Source: an uncultured Pseudobutyrivibrio sp. (GTDB lineage: Bacteria > Bacillota > Clostridia > Lachnospirales > Lachnospiraceae). From it: a stretch of 64,000 nucleotides of DNA. Below, one piece after another: positions 52,543-61,501 of this stretch. Position 1 is the stretch's first letter. Every line of letters begins with the position of its first letter. Both the position numbers and the translations under genes were made by a program. Location of the stretch: NCBI GenBank assembly GCA_900546435.1, contig URCQ01000007.1:1-64000 (forward strand), given 5' to 3'. The notes under the pieces are model-generated. The model made no database searches. It was not told where the DNA came from and worked only from the letters and a program-made list of their open reading frames with translations.

Positions 52543-53124
52543 ATGAATTTTTTAGAAGAGCGAATCATAAAAGACGGCATTGTAAAAGAAGGCAATGTTC
52601 TTAAGGTAGATAGTTTTTTAAATCACCAGATGGACATTGCACTCTTTGATGAAATGGGAGCAGAGTTCAAAAAGCGTTTTGCTGATGCCAACATCAACAA
52701 AATCCTTACCATTGAAGCTTCCGGCATTGGCATTGCCTGCATCGTCGCAAGACATTTTGGTGTACCGGTTGTCTTTGCCAAGAAATCAAAAAGCATCAAC
52801 ATCGATGGGGATACTTACAAAGCTGAGGTAGAGTCTTTCACACACAAGTGCAAAAATCACGTCATTGTTTCACGCAAATTTTTAAATCCTGACGACCATG
52901 TCTTGATTATTGATGATTTTCTTGCTAACGGCTGTGCTTTACAGGGATTGATTTCCATCGTAAACGAAGCCGGTGGTACCGTAGAAGGTATTGGCATTGC
53001 GGTTGAAAAAGGCTTCCAAAATGGTGGTCGTATCATCCGTAATCTTGGTTTCCACTTAGAATCTCTTGCTATCGTGGAAAGCATGGATGCTACAACCGGA
53101 GAAATCACATTCCGCGAGCAATAA
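52543..53124 (+). CDS. xpt: Xanthine phosphoribosyltransferase
   Basis: Xpt makes XMP from xanthine and PRPP. The PRPP-binding loop HVLIIDDFLANGCALQG is near residue 125, and the opening LEERIIKDGIVKEGNVLKVD, quoted in part, is typical. Length is 193 residues, as expected. AGGAGG precedes the start. In many Bacillota xpt is followed by the xanthine permease gene pbuX under one purine riboswitch. Here the permease is decayed and I see no purine aptamer in the 170-base leader. Confidence 0.95.
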   Translation: MNFLEERIIKDGIVKEGNVLKVDSFLNHQMDIALFDEMGAEFKKRFADANINKILTIEASGIGIACIVARHFGVPVVFAKKSKSINIDGDTYKAEVESFTHKCKNHVIVSRKFLNPDDHVLIIDDFLANGCALQGLISIVNEAGGTVEGIGIAVEKGFQNGGRIIRNLGFHLESLAIVESMDATTGEITFREQ

Positions 53125-53154
53125 TTTTTTTACTATACTATAGAAAGGAAGTGC

Positions 53155-53782
53155 ATGGAATCACTCCATCACACATATTGAAGGTATCCTCGGCCTACTG
53201 GCACGCTACTGGATTCGTCTCATTACACCGATTGTATCTTCTACGGTGGTAACTGCCATTGGTTTTTCCCTGCTCTCCGTAGGCGCCTCTTCTTTTGGTG
53301 GCGGCAGTGGAAGTGATTCCTTTGGTTCTGCAACCAACTGGATTTTAGGAAGCATCACTTTGTTGTGTTGTATTTTATTTAATATTTTTGCAAAATCCTA
53401 CTTCAAGCAATTGTCCGTTTTATTCGGCCTTGTTGTTGGTTATCTCGTTGCCATTGCCATGGGAGTCGTTGATTTCAGTTCTTTGCAAAACACTGCAGTC
53501 ATTGCATTTCCATCCTTACTGCCGTTTAAACCGGAATTTAATATCAATGCCATCATTTCGACGACATTGATCTTTTTGGTATCTGCCACAGAAACCATTG
53601 GTGATACCTCAGCACTTGCAGCCTCTGGTCTGAATCGTGAAGCAAGTTTAAAGGAGACTTCCGGTTCCATTGCCTGTGACGGCTTTATCAGTGCCTTATC
53701 CGGTCTGTTTGGCTGTATGCCAATCACGTCCTTTATTTTAAATCTGGTATTGCCAAAAAATATGGAAGCTACGACAAAATAA
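53155..53782 (+). pseudogene. Decayed xanthine/uracil permease (NCS2, pbuX-like)
   Basis: Reading from about 53170 gives THIEGILGLLARYWIR, then SSTVVTAIGFSLLSVGASSF, LSVLFGLVVGYLVA, SATETIGDTSALAASG and CDGFISALSGLFGCMPITSF, the middle of an NCS2 permease. About 110 N-terminal residues are absent. A ribosome site and ATG remain at 53155, but that frame stops after eight codons. After PITSF, where QNVGL and four more helices should follow, the sequence jumps to ILNLVLPKNMEATTK, which looks like the normal C-terminus. So there is both an N-terminal and an internal deletion. A full protein would have about 450 residues; this one has about 200. It is the remnant of an xpt-pbuX operon. Confidence 0.82.
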
Positions 53783-53784
53783 TT

Positions 53785-54645
53785 TTATGAAGCAAAAAAA
53801 GCAAGTGCAATTGCCCCTGGACCCACATGCGTGCCAATCGCTGCGCCAATGGAAACCACGGGCAATTCCTCTTTTTTGCGGTCTTTTTCCCACAAGATAT
53901 GACTATCGTCAATATACTTGCGGATCAACTGATCTGACAATCCTGTGTAGCCCAAACAAAATGGTCTGCTAAAATCTATGCCACCTACCGACTGCGTACG
54001 CTGTATCAGTAGGTTCTTTCCATTTTTGGATCCATGTGCTTTCCCTAAAACAACCACTTCTCCATCTTCTACACCCACAACCGGCTTAATGGAAAGTGCT
54101 CCCCCAAGCATTGCTGCAGTTGCTGAAATACGTCCTCCTTTTTTCAGATATTCCAACGTATCTAATAGCGCAATTACCTGTAACTCTTTCTTCTCTTTTT
54201 CTAAGCAAGTTACTACTTCATCGATAGACTTGCCCATCTGCACAAGTTCTACTGCACGCATAACCAGGCAGCGTTCTCCCACAGCCACATTTTCACTGTC
54301 TACCACATACACCTGCTTTTCATATTCTTCTGCTGCAATACAAGCACTCTGGTAAGTTCCGGACAATTTAGACGAAAGTGTTATCACTAGTAATTGTACA
54401 GTTTCCTCTTCCTGGCCCGTTTCAAATTCTTCCCGATATGCTTCTAAAAATTCATAAGGGCTAATCTGACTTGTTTTCGGTAACACATCGGTCTCGATCA
54501 GTTTTTCATAGAATGTCTCATGCGCTAAATCTACACCATCTAAATAATGTTCTTCTTCAAACGATACATGCAATGGCACAACACGCACGCCCTCACATGT
54601 ATCTGCTAAAATATCTGAACCAGAGTCTGTTATAATCTTAATCAT
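53785..54645 (-). CDS. DegV-family fatty-acid-binding protein
   Basis: DegV proteins bind fatty acids, and FakB members hand them to a kinase for phosphorylation. Family marks are ITDSGSDILAD at the start, LPKTSQISPYEF with the Ser/Thr binding site, TLSSKLSGTYQSA, LEYLKKGGRIS and a C-terminal GAAIGTHVGPGAIAL. The 286-residue length is typical. No fakA-like gene is nearby. It is convergent with the decayed permease gene. Confidence 0.92.
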   Translation of the reverse strand: MIKIITDSGSDILADTCEGVRVVPLHVSFEEEHYLDGVDLAHETFYEKLIETDVLPKTSQISPYEFLEAYREEFETGQEEETVQLLVITLSSKLSGTYQSACIAAEEYEKQVYVVDSENVAVGERCLVMRAVELVQMGKSIDEVVTCLEKEKKELQVIALLDTLEYLKKGGRISATAAMLGGALSIKPVVGVEDGEVVVLGKAHGSKNGKNLLIQRTQSVGGIDFSRPFCLGYTGLSDQLIRKYIDDSHILWEKDRKKEELPVVSIGAAIGTHVGPGAIALAFFAS

Positions 54646-54750
54646 GGTATTTATACCTCACTTTTATATTTTTGTGTATTACTTGAGGTAGTATAACGAA
54701 AAGTTTCCATGATGTCAAATTTAGTAACGATGAACACATTGACAGCTTTG

Positions 54751-56163
54751 CTATTCCTGTTCTCTTTTCTTTGCCAATTCTGCATAAACATCAACTAACT
54801 TTTCTTTGGAAAGTTTATATCCAAACGCCAGTAGAAGAAACATGATCAGAAGTACAATTGCCGGCACGAGCGTCGCCATATCATACAATCTTGCCACGAC
54901 ATCTGCTGACTGTTTGCTTGCGTCTACGTTGTATCCTATGACACCGAGTAAAATCGGTACACCAACACCAGCCAAGGTCTGTCCTAATTTTCTAGTAAAA
55001 GAATACAGAGCGTAGGAAGTGCCTTCTTCACGTCTACCGGACAACAATTCGTGATAGTCAATAACATCCATAACCAGTGCCCACACTTCCAGCGTCAAAA
55101 ATGTCTGTCCTGCACCAGAGAAAAACAATAGTGCCATAAAGATGTATGGATTATGCACTGCTGCGGTGAATTTTAAAAAGTACATCAAGAAGTTAATCAC
55201 TGCTGCAAATGCCAATCCAAAAGCACAGATTTCTTTTTTTCCAAACTTTCGCACCAACTTATTGATGATTGGCAAAAACAAAGCCATTGGCACATACGTA
55301 CATATCGTCACAAAACTGTAAAGACCTGGTTTCTGGTAAAAATTCAGAAACAGATAATTATATGTTGTCTGTGTATACATTTGAAACGCAATTAACAGCA
55401 TCGATACCAGACAAAGAAAAATGAATGGTGGGTTTTTTAAGAGATCACCAACGGTTCGAAATACATGCATTCCTTCCTGTTTCTGTTTTGGTGGAATTGT
55501 AATACGTTCTTTCACATTCTTAAAATGTAATCCATAAATACCAATGGATACGACAGCAATGCAAAGTACTGCAAAGCCTAATTTCGTCGGATCTAACACT
55601 TTCGTCTCCGTTCCATCAGCTCCAATAACCGTAGAATATACAAGCAGTGGTAATAAAATCATAGATGGAATATTACCAAAGCCAGCCCCAACAGACCGCC
55701 ATACAGAGAGCGATGATCGTTCCATCGGATCATCTGTCATAACCGATGCCAGCGATCCATACGGAATATTTACACCAGTATACATCATGCCATATAAGAT
55801 ATAAGTAACATATGCATAAATCAGATATTGATTCGTTGTAAGCCCCGGAATTTTTACAAACATCAATACCGCGGCTACAGCCAGTGGAATGGATGCCCAC
55901 ATAACATAAGGTCGAAACCTCCCCCATTTTGTTGGTTTTCTTGAATCAATAAATCCTCCCCATAAAGGATCATTGATTGCATCCCAGATTCTGGCGATCA
56001 GCATCAAAATCGTAATCTGTGCTAATGGAATATGCAGACAGTCTGTATAAAACATTGTCAAAAATGATGAAATCAGCGAAAATGTCAAAACTCCGCCAAA
56101 ATCACCACATGCGTATGCCATTTTTTCTTTTGTCTTCAGTCCATGTGTTTGTTTTTCCCCCAT
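54751..56163 (-). CDS. GPH-family sugar:cation symporter (second copy)
   Basis: Twelve hydrophobic helices in 470 residues and the motifs KMAYACGDFGGVLTF, ARIWDAINDPLWGGF and KWGRFRPYVMW mark a GPH transporter, like the one in the galactosidase operon but clearly different in sequence. The start follows GGAG, 33 bases inside the longer frame. It is divergent from the type-B carboxylesterase, and the shared 220-base region contains direct repeats and a cre-like site. Transported glycosides could be acylated ones whose ester is removed by the neighbour. Confidence 0.9.
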   Translation of the reverse strand: MGEKQTHGLKTKEKMAYACGDFGGVLTFSLISSFLTMFYTDCLHIPLAQITILMLIARIWDAINDPLWGGFIDSRKPTKWGRFRPYVMWASIPLAVAAVLMFVKIPGLTTNQYLIYAYVTYILYGMMYTGVNIPYGSLASVMTDDPMERSSLSVWRSVGAGFGNIPSMILLPLLVYSTVIGADGTETKVLDPTKLGFAVLCIAVVSIGIYGLHFKNVKERITIPPKQKQEGMHVFRTVGDLLKNPPFIFLCLVSMLLIAFQMYTQTTYNYLFLNFYQKPGLYSFVTICTYVPMALFLPIINKLVRKFGKKEICAFGLAFAAVINFLMYFLKFTAAVHNPYIFMALLFFSGAGQTFLTLEVWALVMDVIDYHELLSGRREEGTSYALYSFTRKLGQTLAGVGVPILLGVIGYNVDASKQSADVVARLYDMATLVPAIVLLIMFLLLAFGYKLSKEKLVDVYAELAKKREQE

Positions 56164-56208
56164 TGTAACTCTCCTTTTCCTATCATAAAATGTCACAAGC
56201 TGTATTAA

Positions 56209-56301
56209 TTAACTCATTTAATTTATTACATTTTACTACTTTATGGATGATATATCAAGATTATTTGTGCATGTTTTTCATTATTTTTTAACTCATTTAA
56301 A
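56209..56301. repeat. 13-bp direct repeats TTAACTCATTTAA, 80 bp apart
   Basis: Exact copies start at 56209 and 56289 in the divergent region between the transporter and the esterase. They may bind an unseen regulator that controls both directions. Confidence 0.5.
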
Positions 56302-56310
56302 AATTTATGT

Positions 56311-56324
56311 AAAAACGCTTTCAA
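56311..56324. promoter_or_regulatory. cre-like site (CcpA)
   Basis: Read on the minus strand the sequence is TGAAAGCGTTTTTA, which differs at one position from the catabolite-control pattern TGWAANCGNTNWCA. Its place before the esterase fits carbon-source control of this pair. Confidence 0.5.
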
Positions 56325-56385
56325 ACATGCTAAAATACAAGCAGGAATTTTTTCATCCGCACGCAGACAAAATAAGGAGGCAACT

Positions 56386-57726
56386 ATGGAAAACTTTGTT
56401 ACAACCCAGACACACTGCGGTGATATTCGCGGTATACATGGCGACGGCTATCGTAAATATTTAGGGGTTCGCTATGCGAGCGCCCAGCGTTTTACCTATG
56501 CCACGCCTGTAACAAAATGGGATGGCATCTATGATGCTACACACTATGGTAATGTGTGTCCGCAAAATCGTACTTTCTATGAACATCTGGAAATTCCGGA
56601 GCGTTTGTTCTACCACAATGAATTTCGACAGGATCAAGTCTTCCATTATGACGAAGATTGTCTGAATCTAAATATTTTTTCACCCGATGGAACCGGTCCA
56701 TTTCCTGTACTCGTTTTCATTCATGGTGGCGGATTCGACTCCGGTGCTAATTATGATAGTGCCATCGACGGTGCGGCTTATGCCAAACGAGGCATCGTTT
56801 TTGTATCCATTCATTATCGTGTAAGTATTTTTGGATACTTTACGCATCCTGACATCCAGCGTGCTTATGGGCACGATGGTAACTTTGGTCTGGATGACCA
56901 GTTCACTGCACTGAGATGGATCAAGGAAAACATTGCCGATTACCAGGGCGATGCCAACAATATAACGGTCATGGGACAAAGTGCCGGTGCAATCTCCATC
57001 CAATATTTAAGTCTCAGTCCCAAATGCGATGGTCTCTACCAACGCGCTATTATGCTATCCGGAGGTGGCATGTTTCCAAAATTTGCACTTCCACGTGCTT
57101 CTGCAAACACCCATGCATACTGGGCAGACTTCATGCAGACTGCCGGTGTGACCGATTTAGAAAGTTTAAAAAAATTGGATACACACGCCATCTTTACCGC
57201 AATAGAAGAACTAAAATCACGTCGCAAGGATAACACGTACAATACCATGCCTGTTGTGGATGGCTACCTGATCAGTGCACCCGTGGACACCCTAATCTCC
57301 CATCCGCTCCCCATTGATTATATGCTTGGTTACACAAACAATGATATGTATGCCATCATTATGGGGTACATTACCCACAAATATGCCAGAGAAAATCATG
57401 CCTATCTGTATTATTTTGATATTGACGCTCCAGGATCGGATCATAATGGTGCTTTTCACTCCTGTGACTTGCGATATGTATTCGGAACACTGCAAAAATC
57501 ACATCGTCCCTATGACCAGGAAGATACCCTTGTTTCTGACATGATGATCCGTTATATCTCATCTTTTGTAAAAAATGGTGATCCAAATCAACCCTCTTTA
57601 CCACAATGGAATAAAGCCGGGCATCAGGCGCTTCATATACAGAAGCCGGCACGCTGCATTACCATGGGTTCTGCAAACTGGTTAAAATTATTGTATAACA
57701 CATTGACAAAAGGCGATCCCAAATAG
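56386..57726 (+). CDS. Type-B carboxylesterase
   Basis: The nucleophile elbow VMGQSAGAISIQ near residue 195 and the oxyanion-hole segment VFIHGGGFDSGAN near 110 are those of type-B carboxylesterases (alpha/beta hydrolase fold). The likely acid is in the 300s and the histidine in GAFHSCDLRYVFG. At 446 residues it is somewhat shorter than the usual 480-550. AGGAGG precedes the start and no signal peptide is present, so it is cytoplasmic. Paired with the divergent sugar transporter it may remove acyl groups from imported glycosides; this is inference. Confidence 0.9.
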   Translation: MENFVTTQTHCGDIRGIHGDGYRKYLGVRYASAQRFTYATPVTKWDGIYDATHYGNVCPQNRTFYEHLEIPERLFYHNEFRQDQVFHYDEDCLNLNIFSPDGTGPFPVLVFIHGGGFDSGANYDSAIDGAAYAKRGIVFVSIHYRVSIFGYFTHPDIQRAYGHDGNFGLDDQFTALRWIKENIADYQGDANNITVMGQSAGAISIQYLSLSPKCDGLYQRAIMLSGGGMFPKFALPRASANTHAYWADFMQTAGVTDLESLKKLDTHAIFTAIEELKSRRKDNTYNTMPVVDGYLISAPVDTLISHPLPIDYMLGYTNNDMYAIIMGYITHKYARENHAYLYYFDIDAPGSDHNGAFHSCDLRYVFGTLQKSHRPYDQEDTLVSDMMIRYISSFVKNGDPNQPSLPQWNKAGHQALHIQKPARCITMGSANWLKLLYNTLTKGDPK

Positions 57727-57738
57727 GGACCGCCTTTT
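57708..57738. terminator. Bidirectional terminator at convergent esterase and helicase ends
   Basis: Thirteen-base arms with one mismatch (AAAAGGCG-A-TCCC) around an AAATA loop are followed by T residues on the plus strand. It overlaps the esterase stop codon and touches the helicase stop. Confidence 0.85.
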
Positions 57739-59834
57739 TACTCATCTTCTTCTAATACCAGATTCCCGGATAAAAACACATTCGGATAGGCAAACATCTT
57801 ATTTACGCCTGCAAACGATATACGGATTTTGCCCGTTTCTTCGGAAACAGCACCTACTTCACCTCTTCCATACCGGCTATGAATGACCATATCGCCTCTC
57901 TGCACTTTCGGAATGATTCCACCGGATTCTTTTCTTTTTTCTTTGCCATGCATTTTTGTTTCCGGCAGTAACTCGCCAAGAAACGTAGATTTTGTTTTTC
58001 CTCGAAAAAGGATTAAATTTTCTTTTGCTCTCGTAATTCCCACATAGAACAATCGTCGTTCTTCTTCGTAGGCTGCAATTTCTTCCCGGGATGCTCTGCG
58101 ATAGGATGTCAATGCACTCTCTGGGAATAACCCATCTGTTACATCCAAAAGATACACCGTATCATATTCCAATCCCTTACTCGAATGAATGGTGGACAAA
58201 ATCATTTTTGCATGATTGTCATTTTCCTTTGAACGTAATGTTTCTTCCAATTCATCCAGATGTGCAACAAACGCTAGTGGTGATTCCACGCCCTCCGCAA
58301 GCATTTGCAATATCTCTGTTTTTGTATTTTTCAAACGTGTGCGTTCCACATAATCCAAATAACCCATAGGATTTAAAATACGATACAGTGCTTTCGGTGC
58401 TGATTCCCGCATCATATTTACCATATGCGTTCGCATCGCTTTGATTTTACCTGCTGTCCAATTGCCCTCTCCATAATATTCCAATGCCACGTCGAACACA
58501 CTGCGTTCTTCCCGTCGCGCCTTGGCACAAATAGCTTCCGCATCTGCTCTTTTCATAAAAAACTGCAATTTGTAGTATATCTGCATAAAGAGTTTCGTGT
58601 CCGTTGTATCTGCTGCAAACAAAATAATATTTCGAATATCATTTACAATGCGATGGGTAAAAAATGAAATTTCTGCATTCTTCATGCGATAAGGAATCCC
58701 ATGTTTTTCAAGCAAATCAATCAGTGGCAGTGCACTTTCATTATCCCGATATAAAACTGCTGTCGTCTGATAATCTTCTGCCGCCTCTTCCATCAGACTA
58801 CGCGCTACTTTTAACAAATATCCGTACTGACCTTTTCGTCGCACCACGTCCACTGTGCGAATCTGACTGGTTGCCGGGTGCGATGGATACATGTGTTTTT
58901 CATGACGTAATGTGTTCTTCTGAATAAAAGCATCCGCTGCCGCAACAATATTTGCATTGGATCGATAATTCGTCTCCATCAGCAGTACCGTTGCATTCGC
59001 ATATTGCTTTTCAAATGAAAGCAATGCCTCAGGATAAGCCGCGCGAAATCCATATATGCTCTGATCTTCATCACCAACCATGAAAATATGCGCATCTTTT
59101 TGCGCCAAAAGTGCAATAATAGCATGCTGAATTTTTGACGTATCCTGTGCCTCATCCACACACAGATAGTGATATTTTCTTTGAAACGCTTCCAGCAGCT
59201 CTGGCGCACTCCGAAACATGTTGTACGCATACACCATCTGATCATCAAAATCCATCAGACTGCGTGCTCGCAGTTCTTTCCGATACCGCTGATAAATTTC
59301 GACCAAATCGTACTCCGCTTCCTCGCCAAACACTTCCATCTCTTTTTCCGATAACATCCGATTTTTTATAAACGTAATACGTGTTGCCAAATCCGACAAA
59401 TCATTTTCACTTGGAAAGTCCCGTTCTACCTGCTGGTATATCATCGATAAAATCTTTGCCTTTTCGCTCTCATCGCTCAGAAGTGAAAAGGCAGATTTTC
59501 TCACCATGCGACTATATATCGCAATTGCCTTTGCGCAAATACCATTGATGGTACGAAACTCCACGTGGCTTGCCAATTCTTCGCCAAACATGCGCTCGCA
59601 TCGGCTGCACATATCATTTTTTGCTGCCACATTATATGTGACAACCAGTATTTCCTCCGGGGCAATACCTTTGCAGTAAACCATATAACCAATGCGCGTC
59701 ACCAAAACTGTTGTCTTACCAGATCCCGGCACTGCCAAAAGAAGTGTTGGCCTCTCTACCGCCTGCACTGCCATCCATTGCTGTTCGTTTAAATCTATAT
59801 GAAATTTTTTTATAAATTCTTCCAAAGTCAACAT
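57738..59834 (-). CDS. UvrD/PcrA-type superfamily 1 DNA helicase
   Basis: The seven SF1A motifs are seen: VPGSGKTTVL (Walker A, near residue 37), CVDEAQDTSKIQ, GDEDQSIYGFRAA, TNYRSN, STIHSSKGLEYDTV and YVGITRAKENLI. The C-terminal 60 residues (VQRGDMVIHSRYGRGEV) form a Tudor-like domain as in PcrA, which binds RNA polymerase. At 698 residues it is slightly shorter than PcrA (~730) and may be a second UvrD-like helicase beside the housekeeping one. It has no partner nuclease nearby. Confidence 0.9.
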   Translation of the reverse strand: MLTLEEFIKKFHIDLNEQQWMAVQAVERPTLLLAVPGSGKTTVLVTRIGYMVYCKGIAPEEILVVTYNVAAKNDMCSRCERMFGEELASHVEFRTINGICAKAIAIYSRMVRKSAFSLLSDESEKAKILSMIYQQVERDFPSENDLSDLATRITFIKNRMLSEKEMEVFGEEAEYDLVEIYQRYRKELRARSLMDFDDQMVYAYNMFRSAPELLEAFQRKYHYLCVDEAQDTSKIQHAIIALLAQKDAHIFMVGDEDQSIYGFRAAYPEALLSFEKQYANATVLLMETNYRSNANIVAAADAFIQKNTLRHEKHMYPSHPATSQIRTVDVVRRKGQYGYLLKVARSLMEEAAEDYQTTAVLYRDNESALPLIDLLEKHGIPYRMKNAEISFFTHRIVNDIRNIILFAADTTDTKLFMQIYYKLQFFMKRADAEAICAKARREERSVFDVALEYYGEGNWTAGKIKAMRTHMVNMMRESAPKALYRILNPMGYLDYVERTRLKNTKTEILQMLAEGVESPLAFVAHLDELEETLRSKENDNHAKMILSTIHSSKGLEYDTVYLLDVTDGLFPESALTSYRRASREEIAAYEEERRLFYVGITRAKENLILFRGKTKSTFLGELLPETKMHGKEKRKESGGIIPKVQRGDMVIHSRYGRGEVGAVSEETGKIRISFAGVNKMFAYPNVFLSGNLVLEEDE

Positions 59835-59868
59835 AATCTATACTATACCATAGAAAGCGGATGCACCT

Positions 59869-61026
59869 CTACATTTCCTTGCGGACAATCAGACACGCAA
59901 GATAATACTGCATACGTTCTTCTCCGGATTCCAGGTCACATCCCAACAATTCCTTGATTTTACCCATGCGATAAACAATCGTATTTTTATGGATAAACAT
60001 TTCATCTGCCACCGATTTCACGCTTCCATTGTGCTTCAGATAACAAAAGAGCGTTTCCACAAGTTCTGATTTTTTATCCGTATCACCAGAAAGCAATGGG
60101 GCTAACATATCCTTTCCCATCTGTTCTAGCAGCAATGTATCATGTACGGAATATAAAATGCGTTCCGTTCCCAGATCATCAAATCGCGTAAATGTCTTAT
60201 GTTTTCGCATGGCAACCTGAATCGCATATTCCGCTCTTGCAAAAGAAATATGCACATTTGAAATATCCAAAACAGCGGATCCTTCGCCACAATATATCGT
60301 CTTGTCCGGCATACGATGTCTGGTTCTTTTCAAAAATCCCTGAATAATATCTTCTTTTTGGTCTTCGCTCACCTCATTGATAATCACTGCAAAATATCCA
60401 TTGTAGTAAAAGAAATGGGCGTTATGCGACACATTTTCCATATAGATCTGCAGACGATAGCCAATACGTTTTCGATCGAGCGTATCCATACTGTCCAGTC
60501 CCTCTGTGGTAATCAGAACAACCTGGAATTTGCCATCCACATCAAAGGAAGCAGATAGTTTTTCACGATATTCCTTCGCGCGATGTGGCTCTTCAATCGA
60601 TTTGATAAATGCCGCTGATATCTGCTCATCCGTCTCTGTCTGCAAAAAAATTCGCACCGTCAGATCTTTGATCATTTCTGACATCTCAATCACCCATGGC
60701 ACCTCAATCAATGGCAAATCATTTTCGTCACAGTATTCTCTGACACTCTTTGGAATTGCTTTGAGATAATACCCTGTATTGATGATCAGACCTGCTGCAT
60801 GATGACGGTTAAGAATGCCAACGAGGGTCAAAAGTTCCTCCTCTGTGTGAAAGCCGGCTCCCATCGTTACCGCTAATTCCTTTCCTTTAAAATTTTCCAT
60901 AATCGTCGTATCTTCTACCATAAGCAACCAGGAAATCGAATTCGCCCATCCGTTCTTCCCTGCCACCAGTTTCATCTTATACTTATCCTTCGCAATAATG
61001 AGCATATCTTCTACTGTAAATCCCAT
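59869..61026 (-). CDS. PucR-family transcriptional regulator
   Basis: The first ~125 residues are the PucR-like domain, with DMLIIAKDKYKMKLVAG and LIINTGYYLKAIPKSVREYC in outline. The final ~60 residues hold the HTH, HKNTIVYRMGKIKELLG. A GGDEF-like degenerate domain lies between, as in CdaR/PucR proteins. The family often controls purine catabolism, amino-acid or sugar-acid genes. The start used follows AAGGGGAT, 60 bases inside the longer frame, giving 385 residues. Its target may be the adjacent divergent peptide gene, from which it is separated by a small inverted repeat. Confidence 0.88.
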   Translation of the reverse strand: MGFTVEDMLIIAKDKYKMKLVAGKNGWANSISWLLMVEDTTIMENFKGKELAVTMGAGFHTEEELLTLVGILNRHHAAGLIINTGYYLKAIPKSVREYCDENDLPLIEVPWVIEMSEMIKDLTVRIFLQTETDEQISAAFIKSIEEPHRAKEYREKLSASFDVDGKFQVVLITTEGLDSMDTLDRKRIGYRLQIYMENVSHNAHFFYYNGYFAVIINEVSEDQKEDIIQGFLKRTRHRMPDKTIYCGEGSAVLDISNVHISFARAEYAIQVAMRKHKTFTRFDDLGTERILYSVHDTLLLEQMGKDMLAPLLSGDTDKKSELVETLFCYLKHNGSVKSVADEMFIHKNTIVYRMGKIKELLGCDLESGEERMQYYLACLIVRKEM

Positions 61027-61090
61027 CCTATCCCCTTTCTGCGGTCTGCGCGTACAACTGTTTTTCCTTGCGAAACAGTATACCATTTTT

Positions 61091-61107
61091 TTGTGATGTT
61101 GTCACAA
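61091..61107. promoter_or_regulatory. Inverted repeat TTGTGA-N5-TCACAA
   Basis: Perfect six-base arms lie between the PucR-family gene and the divergent 54-residue peptide gene, 65 bases before the PucR start. Confidence 0.4.
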
Positions 61108-61157
61108 TTTTTTCATGTTTTTTCAAGTTTACAACCCATAGCATCCTATCTTTATTG

Positions 61158-61166
61158 TGCTACAAT
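61158..61166 (+). promoter_or_regulatory. Possible extended -10 promoter of the 54-residue peptide
   Basis: TG-C-TACAAT forms an extended -10 box, with TATAAT overlapping it at 61166-61171. No good -35 is present, and the leader to the ATG is about 55 bases. Confidence 0.45.
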
Positions 61167-61228
61167 ATAATTACAAAAAAGAAAAGAGGTTCGACATAGT
61201 TCGAAAATAATCGACGGAGGTGTTTGGT

Positions 61229-61393
61229 ATGCTTACAGTAGGTTACGTAGATAGTTTAGAAGAACTTGGATTTAGTACTCCTGCTCCAGAGTGGGTAAAA
61301 ACTGAGCGCTATGATTATTGCGATCAGTTAGTAACAAGAAAGGAAAACTTTTTCCAGATGATATCGCAGTTCTTTTCTAAATTATTTCGTTAA
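61229..61393 (+). CDS. 54-residue orphan peptide, unknown function
   Basis: GGAGGTG lies seven bases before the ATG, and the frame encodes a 54-residue peptide beginning MLTVGYVDSLEELGFSTPAP and ending FFQMISQFFSKLFR. The last 15 residues are a phenylalanine-rich amphipathic helix with two basic residues, which would suit membrane binding. One cysteine is present near the middle (DYCDQL). A promoter and a strong terminator frame it, so it is a stand-alone gene. It shares only general style, not sequence, with the paired peptides at 49.7 kb. The lack of a second toxin or antitoxin partner argues against a toxin system. Confidence 0.65.
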   Translation: MLTVGYVDSLEELGFSTPAPEWVKTERYDYCDQLVTRKENFFQMISQFFSKLFR

Positions 61394-61426
61394 TTTCACA
61401 TCTTTTTAATATTTTTTCCTTTAATA

Positions 61427-61458
61427 AAAACGCCTGACGGATTACCGTCAGGCGTTTT
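61427..61458. terminator. Bidirectional intrinsic terminator
   Basis: A perfect 14-bp stem (AAAACGCCTGACGG and complement) around an ATTA loop lies between the convergent peptide and ddh genes. Confidence 0.9.
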
Positions 61459-61501
61459 GCTTTGTCTCTTTTTTTCTGATTTAGGAAATATCCCCCTATT
61501 T

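Noticed and set aside
61229..61393. Type I toxin-antitoxin toxin
   Set aside because: The peptide is 54 residues with only a short hydrophobic end and there is no antisense RNA promoter visible opposite it.
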